DNA of 32,693 nucleotides from JAVDCA01 sp035764045 (GCA_035764045.1 DASTZX010000117.1:1-32693), one strand, 5' to 3'; positions 7,180-15,804 are shown, counted from the first letter of the stretch. Made by a program: numbers and translations. Notes: generated from the sequence alone by a model not told the origin.

Positions 7180-9438
7180 TCACCCCTTGGGCTTGGCGCG
7201 CCGCGCATCGGGCGCCGCGGGCGTGTCAGGGACATCGCGCGCGGTTTCCCGCGAGAGCTTGAACATGAGCAGCGAGCGCCCCGTGACCATGTACTCGTGG
7301 CCGAAGCGAAACAGCTTGGGGCGCCGCCCGATCTCGGGCTGGTTGGTGTCAACCAGGCTTTTCCAGGCCCGCCCGCCCGGCACCTTGGGCAGCTTGAACA
7401 CCACCGCATCGTGATAGGCGTTGAGGATCAGCAGGATGGTGATGTCGGTGCCGCGCCGCCGGATCCCGGTCGGCTGCGCCCGTCCGTCAAGTAGCACACC
7501 GAGGGATCGCGTCCGCGGATCGTTCCAATTGCCTTCCGCCATCTCCTCGCCGAGCGGCGTGAGCCATGTCACGTCCTTGACGTCGATGACCGGATTGTAC
7601 GCACCCGACAGGAAGCGCCCGCGGCACAGGATCGGATTGTCGCGGCGAAGCTCGATGAGGCCGCGCGTGAACTCGTAAAGCGCCAGGGCATCGTCGTCCC
7701 GGCCCTCCCAATCGATCCAGCTGATCTCATTGTCCTGCGCATAGGCGTTATTGTTGCCGCTCTGGGTCCTGGCGAACTCATCGCCGGCGAGAATCATCGG
7801 GGTGCCCTGCGAGAACAGCAAGGTCGCGAGCATGTTGCGCATCTGCCGGAAACGCACATTGCGGATCTCGGCATCCTCGGTCGGACCTTCGACGCCGTAG
7901 TTGTGCGACAGATTTTCCGAACGGCCGTCGCGATTGTCCTCGCCGTTCGCCTCGTTGTGCTTCTCGTTGTAGGAGACGAGATCGTTCAGCGTGAAGCCGT
8001 CATGCGCAGTGATGAAGTTCACCGACGCCCACGGCTTGCGGCCGCGCTTGTTGAAAAGGTCGGCCGAGCCCGTGATGCGTGCCGCGAGGTCGGGGACCTT
8101 GCTCTCGTCACCGCGCCAATAGGCGCGGATCGTGTCGCGGTAGCGATCGTTCCACTCGGCCCATCCGGGCGAGAAACGCCCCACCTGATAGCCGCCCGGG
8201 CCCAGATCCCAGGGCTCGGCGATCAGCTTGGCCTGGCTCAGCACCGGGTCTTGCCGGCACGAGTCGAGGAATCCGCCGCCCTCGTCGAAGCCGTACGGCT
8301 CGCGCGCCAGGATCGTGGCGAGATCGAAGCGGAAGCCATCGATGTGCATCTCCTCGGCCCAGTAGCGCAGCGAGTCGGTCACCATCTGCAGCACGCGGGG
8401 ATGGCTGAGGTTGACCGTGTTTCCGGTGCCGGTGTCGTTGATGTAGTAGCGCGGCTCCGGAGCGAGCCGGTAATACGACGCATTGTCGATGCCGCGGAAC
8501 GAGAGCGTCGGCCCGAGCTCGCTGCCCTCCGCGGTGTGATTGTAGACCACATCGAGGATCACCTCGATGCCGGCGGCGTGGAAATGCGCCACCATTTCCT
8601 TCGTCTCGTTGACGAACGGCGTGCCGAGATAGCGGGGATGCGGCGCGAAGAAGGCGATCGTGTTGTAGCCCCAGTAGTTGCGGAGCTTCTTGTCGAGCAG
8701 ATAGCAGTCGTCGACGAAGGCGTGCACCGGAAGCAGCTCCACCGTGGTGACGCCGAGCCGGCGAATGTACTCGATGATCTCCGCGTGCATCAGGCCCGCA
8801 AAGGTGCCCCGGATCTCCCGCGGGATTGCCGGATGGCGCATGGTGTAGCCGCGCACATGCAGCTCGTAGATGATGGTGCGCTCCCACGGCACCTGCGGAC
8901 GCCGTTCGGCGCCCCACGTGAACGCCGGATCGATGACCCGGCATTTGGGGACGAAGCTCTGGCTGTCGCGCGCGTCGAACGACAGATCCTTGTCGGGCGC
9001 ATCGAGCGTATAGCCGAACAGCGCCGGGTCCCAGACCAGCTCTCCGACGAGCTGCTTGGCATAGGGATCGATGAGGAGCTTGTTGGGATTGAAGCGGTGT
9101 CCGGCGGCTGGCTCATAGGGACCGTGCACCCGGTAGCCATAGACCATCCCGGGCCGCGCATCCGGCAGGTAGCCGTGCCAGACCTCGTCGGTGTATTCGG
9201 GCAGCTCGATGCGCTCGAGCTCGCGTTTGCCATCGAGGTCGAACACGCAAAGCTCGACCTTGTGGGCGTTCGCAGAAAAGAGCGCGAAGTTGACGCCCAC
9301 GCCGTCCCAGGTCGCGCCGAGCGGAAACGAGCGCCCTTCGCGCACCCGCGAGGGATTTTTCACCTGAACGGGCCGAACCTTCTGTTCCACGCAAATATCG
9401 CCCGCCGTTATGCGTCCGCCTGATCGTCCGCCAGCCAC
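7180..9438 (-). CDS. glgX: Glycogen debranching enzyme GlgX (GH13 isoamylase type)
   Basis: This enzyme hydrolyses alpha-1,6 branches of phosphorylase-limited glycogen in the cytoplasm. The protein has 752 residues, slightly above the usual 690-720. An N-terminal CBM48-type domain begins around residue 37 (SFPLGATWDGVGVNFALFSANA). The GH13 barrel follows: EVILDVVYNHTAEG (293-306), HIDGFRFDLATIL with nucleophile Asp372, LIAEPWDLGPGGY with acid/base Glu408, and FITAHDGFTLNDL with the third carboxylate. The C-terminal tail after residue 725 is Pro/Ala/Arg-rich and not conserved. The start at ATG 9438 overlaps the upstream gene by 31 bases; a later GTG near residue 17 would fit just as well. No other glg gene is visible in the window. 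Confidence 0.94.
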   Translation of the reverse strand: MAGGRSGGRITAGDICVEQKVRPVQVKNPSRVREGRSFPLGATWDGVGVNFALFSANAHKVELCVFDLDGKRELERIELPEYTDEVWHGYLPDARPGMVYGYRVHGPYEPAAGHRFNPNKLLIDPYAKQLVGELVWDPALFGYTLDAPDKDLSFDARDSQSFVPKCRVIDPAFTWGAERRPQVPWERTIIYELHVRGYTMRHPAIPREIRGTFAGLMHAEIIEYIRRLGVTTVELLPVHAFVDDCYLLDKKLRNYWGYNTIAFFAPHPRYLGTPFVNETKEMVAHFHAAGIEVILDVVYNHTAEGSELGPTLSFRGIDNASYYRLAPEPRYYINDTGTGNTVNLSHPRVLQMVTDSLRYWAEEMHIDGFRFDLATILAREPYGFDEGGGFLDSCRQDPVLSQAKLIAEPWDLGPGGYQVGRFSPGWAEWNDRYRDTIRAYWRGDESKVPDLAARITGSADLFNKRGRKPWASVNFITAHDGFTLNDLVSYNEKHNEANGEDNRDGRSENLSHNYGVEGPTEDAEIRNVRFRQMRNMLATLLFSQGTPMILAGDEFARTQSGNNNAYAQDNEISWIDWEGRDDDALALYEFTRGLIELRRDNPILCRGRFLSGAYNPVIDVKDVTWLTPLGEEMAEGNWNDPRTRSLGVLLDGRAQPTGIRRRGTDITILLILNAYHDAVVFKLPKVPGGRAWKSLVDTNQPEIGRRPKLFRFGHEYMVTGRSLLMFKLSRETARDVPDTPAAPDARRAKPKG

Positions 9439-9758
9439 TTCTCGTTCGACAACGCCTGCCTGAGCTGGCGCACGACCGTCGCGAGGTCCCTTTTTCGCCG
9501 GGTGCGGACCGCCTCATCGAGGAGCGCCCGCGCAAAGGTCCAGCGCGGCAGCCGCCGCAATTCGACCGGAAGCTCCCGGTCGATCATGTCGAGGGCCTCG
9601 TCCACGGTGCGCACCTGGGACCGGATGCCGCCGGCGCGGATCCGGATCGCCTTCGCAAATATCAGCGATGTGCTCGCGTCCGGCCCGCGCAGGTGCGCGG
9701 CGCCGGGACGACCGGCATTCTCTGCGCCGGCTGGCCGGCTCCGAGGGCTACGCGCCAT
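9408..9758 (-). CDS. Small DUF982-like protein
   Basis: This is a hypothetical protein of about 116 residues. Its second half (LIFAKAIRIRAGGIRSQVRTV, EALDMIDRELP, then ARALLDEAVR and LRQALSNEKWL) follows the pattern of DUF982: a short beta hairpin, the VxTVxEAL segment, a P in the middle, and two Ala-rich helices. DUF982 proteins are small, common in Rhizobiales and of unknown function. The start is uncertain. ATG 9758 gives a basic, Pro/Arg-rich leader with no clear ribosome site, and ATG 9842 in the same frame is possible. Its end overlaps the glgX start by 31 bases, suggesting co-transcription. The assignment is by pattern, not by alignment. Confidence 0.6.
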   Translation of the reverse strand: MARSPRSRPAGAENAGRPGAAHLRGPDASTSLIFAKAIRIRAGGIRSQVRTVDEALDMIDRELPVELRRLPRWTFARALLDEAVRTRRKRDLATVVRQLRQALSNEKWLADDQADA

Positions 9759-9951
9759 TGACAGTGCCACCGCGCGGCTCCTCTCCCTGACCGCTCGGCG
9801 AGCGGCCCGGCTGTCAACGCGCAGTGCTCGGTTTCGATCCATGACGCCCCCGGAGAGGGCCAAAACTGCAGCTCCGGCGGCGGTTTTGGCACAGCCCGGA
9901 CACGGTCCGATAAGTCCCCCGAGGTCGCTGCACCGGGTGGCGTAAGGTGCA

Positions 9952-11637
9952 TCAGCCCCTCTGCTTGGCGCGCGCCGCGGCACCGATCTTGGCGAGCGTG
10001 GTCGCCGGCGTGATCGCGTCGGGATCGATCTTGAGCTGGATCACGGCGGGCTTGCCGGATGTTTCCGCCGCGCGGAATGCGGCGGGAAAATCCTCCGTCT
10101 TGTCGATCGCGATGCCGAAGCCGCCGAACGCGCGCGCATAGGCCACGAAGTCCGGATTCTTGAGCACCGTCGCCGAGACGCGGCCCGGATATTCGCGCTC
10201 CTGATGCATGCGGATGGTGCCATAGAGGCCGTTATCGGCGATCACGGTGATGATCGGAAGATCGTACTGCGCGGCGGTCGCGTATTCCTGTGCGTTCATC
10301 AGGAAGTCGCCGTCGCCCGCGATGCACACCACGGTGCGCTCGGGGTAGAGCCGCTTGATGCCGATCGCCGCCGGCACGCCGTAGCCCATGGATCCAGAGG
10401 TGGGCGCGATATGCTGGGCGAAGCGGCGAAACCGGAAGAAGCGGTGCACCCAGGAGGCGAAATTGCCGGCGCCGTTGGTGACGATCGCGTCCTCGGGAAG
10501 GTTGTCGCGCAGCCAGACCATGACGGCGCCGAGATTGACGCCGCCCGGCTGATCCGTCGGCTGCTCGGTCCAGGCGAGATAGTCAGCATGCGCCGCCTTG
10601 GTCCCCTCGCTCCAGCCGATCTCGGCGGGCGGCTGCAATCCCTCCGCGGCGGCCGCGAAGGCGGTCGGCGAGGCCTGAATCGCGAGATGCGGCTTGTAGA
10701 CCCGGCCGAGCTCCTCTGCCCCGGGATGCACGTGCACGAAGGTCATCTGCGGCCCCGGAATGCCGATCAGCGAGTAGGCCTGCGACGGGATCTCGCCCAG
10801 CCGCCCCCCGACCAGCAGCATCAGATCGGCCGCCTTGATGCGCTCGATCAGCTTCGGGTTCGGCCCGATGCCGAGGTCGCCCGCGTAGCCGGGATGCAGC
10901 GCGTCGAACAGCGGGCCGCGCCGGAACGTCGTTGCGACCGGCAGGGCGAAGCGCTCGGCGAACCGCCCGATCGCCGCATGTGCGGCGCTCGACCACCGGC
11001 TGCCGCCCAGCAGCATGATCGGCCGCTCGGCCGCCCACAGCATCTTCTGCAGCTTCATCATGTCGGTCGCGCCCGGCCAGGTCTCGACCGGCTCGAAGGC
11101 GGGCGCATTCGGCACCGCGATGCGCTCCGTCAGCATGTCCTCGGGAATCGCAATCACCACCGGGCCGGGCCGCCCGCCGGTCGCGGTGTAGAAGGCGCGC
11201 GAGACGATCTCCGGGACGCGTGCCGGATCGTCGATCTCGGCGACCCATTTGGCGATGCCGCTGAAGGCGGCGCGGTAGTCGAGCTCCTGGAAGGCGTCGC
11301 GGCCCTTCATCTCGCGCGCGATTTGGCCAACGAACAGGATCAGGGGCGTCGAATCCTGGTGCGCGATATGCAGCCCGTGCGCCGCATTGGTCGAGCCTGG
11401 CCCGCGCGTGACGAAGCAGATGCCCGGCCGGCCGGTCGCCTTGCCGACCGCCTCTGCCATCATGGAGGCACCGCCTTCATGCCGGCACACCGTGACCTCG
11501 ATGTCGCGGTCGTGGAATGCGTCGAGCACCGCGAGATAGCTTTCGCCCGGCACGCAGAACGCATGGCGCACGCCGTTGACGATCAGCTGGTCGACCAGCA
11601 CCTCGGCGGCAGTCCGCATGTTGTCCTTGGCGCGCAT
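9952..11637 (-). CDS. ThDP-dependent enzyme of the acetolactate synthase/benzoylformate decarboxylase superfamily
   Basis: This 561-residue enzyme binds thiamine diphosphate. The N-terminal PYR domain carries the catalytic glutamate in TVCRHEGGASMMAEA (about Glu54) and the GICFVTRGPGSTNAAHG loop. A central DHS-like domain follows. The C-terminal PP domain has the GDGDFLMNAQEYATAAQ Mg-ThDP motif (about residue 439) ending in VIADN. It resembles IlvB-like proteins, but no small regulatory subunit (ilvN) is adjacent, so a catabolic carboligase or decarboxylase is more likely than branched-chain amino acid synthesis. ATG 11637 was chosen because GGAG sits 6-7 bases upstream; a TTG at 11649 would give 4 more residues. 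The NIPSNAP-family gene lies upstream on the same strand with a 118-base gap. Confidence 0.88.
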   Translation of the reverse strand: MRAKDNMRTAAEVLVDQLIVNGVRHAFCVPGESYLAVLDAFHDRDIEVTVCRHEGGASMMAEAVGKATGRPGICFVTRGPGSTNAAHGLHIAHQDSTPLILFVGQIAREMKGRDAFQELDYRAAFSGIAKWVAEIDDPARVPEIVSRAFYTATGGRPGPVVIAIPEDMLTERIAVPNAPAFEPVETWPGATDMMKLQKMLWAAERPIMLLGGSRWSSAAHAAIGRFAERFALPVATTFRRGPLFDALHPGYAGDLGIGPNPKLIERIKAADLMLLVGGRLGEIPSQAYSLIGIPGPQMTFVHVHPGAEELGRVYKPHLAIQASPTAFAAAAEGLQPPAEIGWSEGTKAAHADYLAWTEQPTDQPGGVNLGAVMVWLRDNLPEDAIVTNGAGNFASWVHRFFRFRRFAQHIAPTSGSMGYGVPAAIGIKRLYPERTVVCIAGDGDFLMNAQEYATAAQYDLPIITVIADNGLYGTIRMHQEREYPGRVSATVLKNPDFVAYARAFGGFGIAIDKTEDFPAAFRAAETSGKPAVIQLKIDPDAITPATTLAKIGAAARAKQRG

Positions 11638-11755
11638 GATGGTCTCCAACCCTTCGGCGCGAGCGGACGCCCGCGGGGCAAATCCATAGCCGGTGCGGCG
11701 CTGTTTTTCGAGAGCTCGGCAGGAGACGCGTCCGCGCGTCCCCGGCCCCGCGGCG

Positions 11756-12079
11756 CTATCGCGAGATGGGCGCGAACTTCGCCGGGATCATCAGATTGTT
11801 TCGTTGCGACACCAGATACCCGGAGTCCGCCATCTGCTTGGCATAGGCCTGCCACTCCGGATCCTTCCACATGGCGGCGCGCTTCGTCATGCGGTCGGCC
11901 GCATCCTCGTAGCACCAGATGTGCACCAGCGTGTTGACCTCGCCGGATTCCGTATACATGTAGGCGAGCGGCTGCCCGAGATGCCGCGACTGGGCAGCGA
12001 AGCCGTGCTTCTCGTAGAGTTCAAGATGAGCCCCGACCATGCCCGGCTTGATGGTGTAGTAGCGGTGATCGACCAGCAC
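11756..12079 (-). CDS. NIPSNAP-family protein
   Basis: This small protein of 107 residues has the ferredoxin-like alpha/beta NIPSNAP fold. It opens VLVDHRYYTIKPGMVGAHLELYEKHG and continues with a GQPLAYMYTESGEVNTLVHIWCYEDAADR stretch, both typical of the family (a dimeric alpha/beta-barrel relative of antibiotic monooxygenases). The function in bacteria is unknown. I chose the GTG start at 12079 because GGGAGG lies 7 bases upstream, whereas the longer frame to 12184 adds Arg-rich sequence outside the domain. It is upstream of the ThDP enzyme on the same strand, so the two may share a transcript, and it is divergent from the kinase gene at 12214. Confidence 0.82.
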   Translation of the reverse strand: MLVDHRYYTIKPGMVGAHLELYEKHGFAAQSRHLGQPLAYMYTESGEVNTLVHIWCYEDAADRMTKRAAMWKDPEWQAYAKQMADSGYLVSQRNNLMIPAKFAPISR

Positions 12080-12213
12080 GCAGTCCTCCCGTTGAGGGCG
12101 CCGCGACGCGGCGCGTGTGAGGCACGCATTTTCCGGAACGGCATGCGCCGTGGTCAAGAGATCGCGGCCGCCACAGCACCGCATTGCCAGGCCGCAGCGT
12201 CAACCGCAGCGTC

Positions 12214-13773
12214 ATGAGCGCCAACGACCCCCAGGCCGAGGTGTTCGCGGCCCTCGCCGATCCGGCGACCCATGTGGGCGAGGCCGTCAAGCGGATCGAC
12301 ACGCACGCGGCGGCGGTCTTTCTCGCCGGCCCGCGCGCCTACAAGGTCAAGCGCGCGGTGCGCTATCCCTTTCTCGATTTCTCCACCCTCGAGAAGCGCA
12401 AGGCGGCCTGCGAGGCGGAGCTCGCCGTCAACCGTCCTTACGCGCCGCAGCTCTACCGCCGGGTTCTGCCCATCACGCGCGAGCCCGACGGCGCCCTCGC
12501 GCTCGACGGCGCCGGCACGCCGGTCGAATGGGCCGTCGAGATGATCCGCTTCGACGAAAGTGCGACGCTCGACCACCTGGCCGATGCCGGCAGGATCGAT
12601 CCCGGGCTCGCCGAAACGCTGGCCCATATCGTTGTGGCTGCGCACGAGCGCGCGCCCATCGCCGGACCGGAGCCCTGGATCGGACGGCTCGCGCGCTGGC
12701 TCGACGAGAACCGCGAGGACATGCGCCGGCACCCCGACATTTTCGATCCGCAGCAGGTGGCGCATCTGTTCGCGGCGAGCCGCGCCGCATGGGAGCGCCT
12801 GCGCCCCTTGTTGCGCGCGCGCGCCGATGCCGGACTGGTGCGGCGCTGCCACGGCGATCTTCACCTGGGCAACATCGTGCTGATCGACGGCAAGCCGGTC
12901 ATTTTCGATGCCATCGAGTTCGACCCGCTGATCGCGACCGGCGACGTGCTCTATGATCTCGCCTTCCTGCTCATGGACCTGCTCGGTCGCGGGCTCGACG
13001 GCGCCGCCAACCTCCTGCTCAACCGCTACCTCGTCGAGGCGCGGCGCGACGAGCATCTCGACGGCATGGCGGCGCTGCCGCTCTTTCTCTCCGTTCGCGC
13101 CGCGATCCGCGCCAAGGTCGCGGCCGCGAAGCTCGACCTCGGCGCACCCGACCGCGACGCGATCGCGCGCGCGGCGCGCGGCTATTTCGCGCTGGCGCTG
13201 CGCCTGATCGCCCCGCCCGCGCCGGTGCTGGTGGCGGTCGGCGGCCTGTCCGGCACCGGCAAATCGGTGCTCGCCCGTGCGCTCGCCCCGTTCCTGCCGC
13301 CGGCGCCCGGGGCGGTGGTGCTGCGCTCGGACATCGAGCGCAAGCGCATGTTCGGCGTCGTCGAGACCGAGCGCTTGCCGCCCGCCGCCTACGGTCGCGA
13401 CGAGGCGGCGCGGGTCTATGCGGCGCTCGCCGCGCAGGCGCGTCGCGTGATCGCGGCAGGCCATTCGGCGATCGTGGACGGTGTCTTCGCCGACGAGCGC
13501 GAGCGCGCGCAGATCGCCGCCGCGGCGCAGGCCGAGAATGCCCGCTTCCATGGCCTGTTCCTCGCCGCCGACCTCGCCGCGCGTCTCGCCCGCATCGAGG
13601 CGCGCCGGCACGACGCTTCGGATGCCACTGCCGATGTCGTGCGCCAGCAGGAGAGCTATGAGCTCGGCGCGCTCGACTGGACGAGAATCGACGCCGCGGG
13701 GACTCCGGCGCAGACGCTCGCCAGCGCGCGCGCCGTCATTCCGGCGGAGCCCGAAGCGAAGCTGGTGCCGTGA
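12214..13773 (+). CDS. Two-domain protein: APH-like kinase fused to a P-loop ATPase (COG2187-COG0645 type)
   Basis: This 519-residue fusion protein has a function not established in any organism I can name. Residues 1-320 resemble aminoglycoside/choline-type kinases: AYKVKRAVRYPFLDF, then the catalytic-loop motif CHGDLHLGNIVLIDG (His213) and IFDAIEFDPLIATGDVLYDLAFL, which supplies the metal-binding acidic residue. Residues from about 335 form a P-loop domain with GGLSGTGKS (about 343-351), VVLRSDIERKRMFG and a SAIVDGVFADERER segment, similar to zeta-toxin/gluconate-kinase-like ATPases. I chose ATG 12214; the longer frame starts with a TTG at 12184. The stop codon is the first three bases of a 17-bp inverted repeat. 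Related fusions are often found with universal stress genes, which here are 8 kb away. Confidence 0.85.
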   Translation: MSANDPQAEVFAALADPATHVGEAVKRIDTHAAAVFLAGPRAYKVKRAVRYPFLDFSTLEKRKAACEAELAVNRPYAPQLYRRVLPITREPDGALALDGAGTPVEWAVEMIRFDESATLDHLADAGRIDPGLAETLAHIVVAAHERAPIAGPEPWIGRLARWLDENREDMRRHPDIFDPQQVAHLFAASRAAWERLRPLLRARADAGLVRRCHGDLHLGNIVLIDGKPVIFDAIEFDPLIATGDVLYDLAFLLMDLLGRGLDGAANLLLNRYLVEARRDEHLDGMAALPLFLSVRAAIRAKVAAAKLDLGAPDRDAIARAARGYFALALRLIAPPAPVLVAVGGLSGTGKSVLARALAPFLPPAPGAVVLRSDIERKRMFGVVETERLPPAAYGRDEAARVYAALAAQARRVIAAGHSAIVDGVFADERERAQIAAAAQAENARFHGLFLAADLAARLARIEARRHDASDATADVVRQQESYELGALDWTRIDAAGTPAQTLASARAVIPAEPEAKLVP

Positions 13774-13825
13774 ACCCGAAGTTCGCACGATTTTTCGGCG
13801 AGTCTGCTTGCGAACTTCGGGTTCA
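13771..13825. repeat. Perfect 17-bp inverted repeat with 21-base loop
   Basis: The arms at 13771-13787 (TGAACCCGAAGTTCGCA) and 13809-13825 (TGCGAACTTCGGGTTCA) are exact reverse complements, separated by 21 bases. The left arm's TGA is the stop codon of the kinase gene. Neither strand has a T-run after the hairpin (AAAAAC follows on the plus strand), so it is not a standard intrinsic terminator. It may be a dispersed palindromic element or an mRNA-stabilising structure. I find no second copy in this window. Confidence 0.85.
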
Positions 13826-13871
13826 AAAACGGCTGGGATGCATTCGCGACGAGCCTCCCGCATAATAGGCC

Positions 13872-15047
13872 ATGGCCTTCGACGTCCGCCGACTGGCCGT
13901 TGCGATCAACGGCTTCTGCACCTTCCTCAACCTCTATTCGCCGCAGGCGCTGCTGCCCGAGCTCGGGCGCGAATTCGGGGCGAGCGCAGCCGCGATCAGC
14001 ACGATCATGACGGCGAGCACGCTCGCCGTCGCGCTGACGGCGCCGGTGACGGGCGCCATCGCCGACATGCTCGGCCGCAAGCGCGTGATCACCTTCGCGC
14101 TGTTCGCGGTTTCGTTCCCGACCGTGATGCTCACCTTCGCCCCCGACGTTCACGCCATCGCGGTCTGGCGCTTCATACAGGGGCTGTTTCTGCCGGCGAT
14201 CTTCGCCGTCACGGTCGCCTATATCGGCGACGAATGGCCGCCCAACGAGGTCGCCGGGGTCGCCGGCGTCTACGTCACCGGGTCGAGCATCGGCGGCTTT
14301 GCCGGCCGTATGGTGCCGGGCGTGCTGGCCGATCTCGTCAGCTGGCGATCGGCCTTCCTGGTGCTCGCCGCGATGACGCTGATCGCCGCGGTCGCCATCC
14401 TGTTCATGCTGCCGCAGGAGAAGCGCTTCGTGCGCTCGGAAGGCCTGCGCGCCTCATTGGCGCAGATGCTGCGGCATCTGCGCAATCCCCAGCTCATCGC
14501 CACTTTCGCGGTCGGCTTCGGCACGCTGTTCAACTTCATCGCCACCTTCACCTACATCAGCTTTCATCTCGCCGGCCCGCCGTACAATTTCTCCAGCACC
14601 TGGCTCGGCGCGTTGTTCTTGACCTACCTGGGCGGCACCGCGATGACGCCGTGGACCGGGCGGCTGATCGCGCGCTTCGGCCGGCGCAATTTCGTGCTGC
14701 GGGTCGTCGCCGTGTGGATCGCCGGCGCGCTCCTGCTGCTGTCGCCCTCGCTTGCGCTGATCATCCCCGGGCTCGTCGTCTGCGCCACCTGCGGCATGCT
14801 GTGCCAGTCGGTCTCGACCGGCTACATCGCGGTGATCGCCAAGCAGGGCCGATCCTCGGCGGTCGGGCTGTACGTCACCTGCTTCTATGTCGGCGGCAGC
14901 GTCGGCGCCTTCCTGCCCGGCCTGACCTGGTCGAGCGCCGGCTGGCCTTCGGTCGTCGCGATGCTGGTCGCGATGCAGGTCATCATGGGCTGCATCGTCG
15001 CGTTCGCCTGGACGCCCGATCGGGCGCGCGGTTCGGGCCGCGCCTGA
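13872..15047 (+). CDS. Major facilitator superfamily transporter
   Basis: This is an inner-membrane secondary transporter of 391 residues with about 12 hydrophobic segments. The first starts near residue 10 (AVAINGFCTFLNLYSPQALLPEL). The loop between helices 2 and 3 has GAIADMLGRKRVI, the MFS motif A. Helices 7-12 include FNFIATFTYISFHLAG and SVGAFLPGLTWSSAGWPSVV. The overall pattern resembles the YnfM/arabinose-efflux (DHA-type) group, but the substrate is unknown. It is 98 bases after the kinase gene, beyond the inverted repeat, and 61 bases before the RraA-family gene, so it could be co-transcribed with the latter. Confidence 0.92.
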   Translation: MAFDVRRLAVAINGFCTFLNLYSPQALLPELGREFGASAAAISTIMTASTLAVALTAPVTGAIADMLGRKRVITFALFAVSFPTVMLTFAPDVHAIAVWRFIQGLFLPAIFAVTVAYIGDEWPPNEVAGVAGVYVTGSSIGGFAGRMVPGVLADLVSWRSAFLVLAAMTLIAAVAILFMLPQEKRFVRSEGLRASLAQMLRHLRNPQLIATFAVGFGTLFNFIATFTYISFHLAGPPYNFSSTWLGALFLTYLGGTAMTPWTGRLIARFGRRNFVLRVVAVWIAGALLLLSPSLALIIPGLVVCATCGMLCQSVSTGYIAVIAKQGRSSAVGLYVTCFYVGGSVGAFLPGLTWSSAGWPSVVAMLVAMQVIMGCIVAFAWTPDRARGSGRA

Positions 15048-15108
15048 CGGGCAGCCGCGCCCCGCGTGATCTGCTATACGGGCGGGCTTGAAATCGGGAG
15101 GGATCTTC

Positions 15109-15804
15109 ATGACCGCCGCCGCGCTGAGCAAGGAGCTGTTCGAGTTCCTTCGATCGATCGATACGCCGACCGTGTGCAACCTGCTCGAGATGGTTGCGCC
15201 GCAGCGGCGCGGCGCCGGCTACACCGTCAAGCATCTGCATTGCCCGTTTCCCAACCTGCCCCCGATGGTGGGCTTCGCCAAGACCGTGACGATCAGGACC
15301 AGGGACAAGGTGCCGCTCGGCGAGGCCTCGTACATGGCGAAGCGGCTCGACTATCTCGATTACGTCGCGGCCGCTCCGGCGCCCAGCATCGTCGTGATCG
15401 AGGACCTGGACGGCGAGCATGCCGGCTACGGGGCGTTCTGGGGCGAGGTGCAGTCCAACCTGCACAAGGCGCTGGGCTGCCTCGGCACCATCACCAACGG
15501 CGCGATCCGCGACATCCCGATGATCCCGCCCGGCTTCCAGATGCTGGCGGGGTCGATCGCGCCGTCGCACGCCTATGTGCACGTGGTCGACTTCGGCGTG
15601 CCGGTCACGGTGCACGGCATGGCGGCCGCGAGTGGCGATCTCCTGCATGCGGACCAGCACGGCGCGGTGGTGGTGCCGATCGAGACGGTCGCCGCGATGC
15701 GCCCTGCGCTCGACAAGCTCACCCAGCAGGAGGCGCGCATCATCCAGGCGGCACGCGATCCCGGCGCCACGGTCGCGAGCATCAAGGCGGCCCTGCGCGG
15801 GTAA
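15109..15804 (+). CDS. RraA / HMG-aldolase family protein
   Basis: This 231-residue protein belongs to the RraA-like fold, which includes class II 4-hydroxy-4-methyl-2-oxoglutarate aldolases, oxaloacetate decarboxylases and the RNase E inhibitor RraA. The family core is visible: IDTPTVCNLLEM at the N-terminus, WGEVQSNLHKALGCLG, then TNGAIRD with Arg134-Asp135 as the expected substrate and metal residues, and VHGMAAASGDLLHADQHGAVVVP. The acidic residue usually found a few positions after the Arg-Asp pair appears to be replaced in IPMIPP, so activity is uncertain. ATG 15109 has GGGAGGG (15097-15103) at about 6 bases; a TTG at 15088 is less likely. The MFS gene just upstream may supply its substrate. 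Confidence 0.85.
   Translation: MTAAALSKELFEFLRSIDTPTVCNLLEMVAPQRRGAGYTVKHLHCPFPNLPPMVGFAKTVTIRTRDKVPLGEASYMAKRLDYLDYVAAAPAPSIVVIEDLDGEHAGYGAFWGEVQSNLHKALGCLGTITNGAIRDIPMIPPGFQMLAGSIAPSHAYVHVVDFGVPVTVHGMAAASGDLLHADQHGAVVVPIETVAAMRPALDKLTQQEARIIQAARDPGATVASIKAALRG

Noticed and set aside
7903..9423. A 506-codon plus-strand frame antisense to glgX
   Set aside because: It is a shadow of glgX with no recognisable fold.
9859..9890. Inverted repeat GCCAAAAC/GTTTTGGC downstream of the ThDP enzyme gene as a terminator
   Set aside because: The T-run is inside the stem and the loop is 16 bases, so the terminator reading is weak.
10204..11937. A 577-codon plus-strand frame antisense to the ThDP enzyme
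   Set aside because: It is an Arg/Gly/His-rich shadow; the minus-strand enzyme has all its motifs.
12098..12114. Palindrome GCGCCGCG-A-CGCGGCGC upstream of the NIPSNAP gene
   Set aside because: It is made only of G and C apart from the centre, so chance is likely in this genome; it may still fold in the leader.
12154..13863. A 569-codon minus-strand frame antisense to the kinase fusion
   Set aside because: The plus-strand protein carries HGDLH and P-loop motifs; the minus frame is Arg/Gly-rich and featureless.
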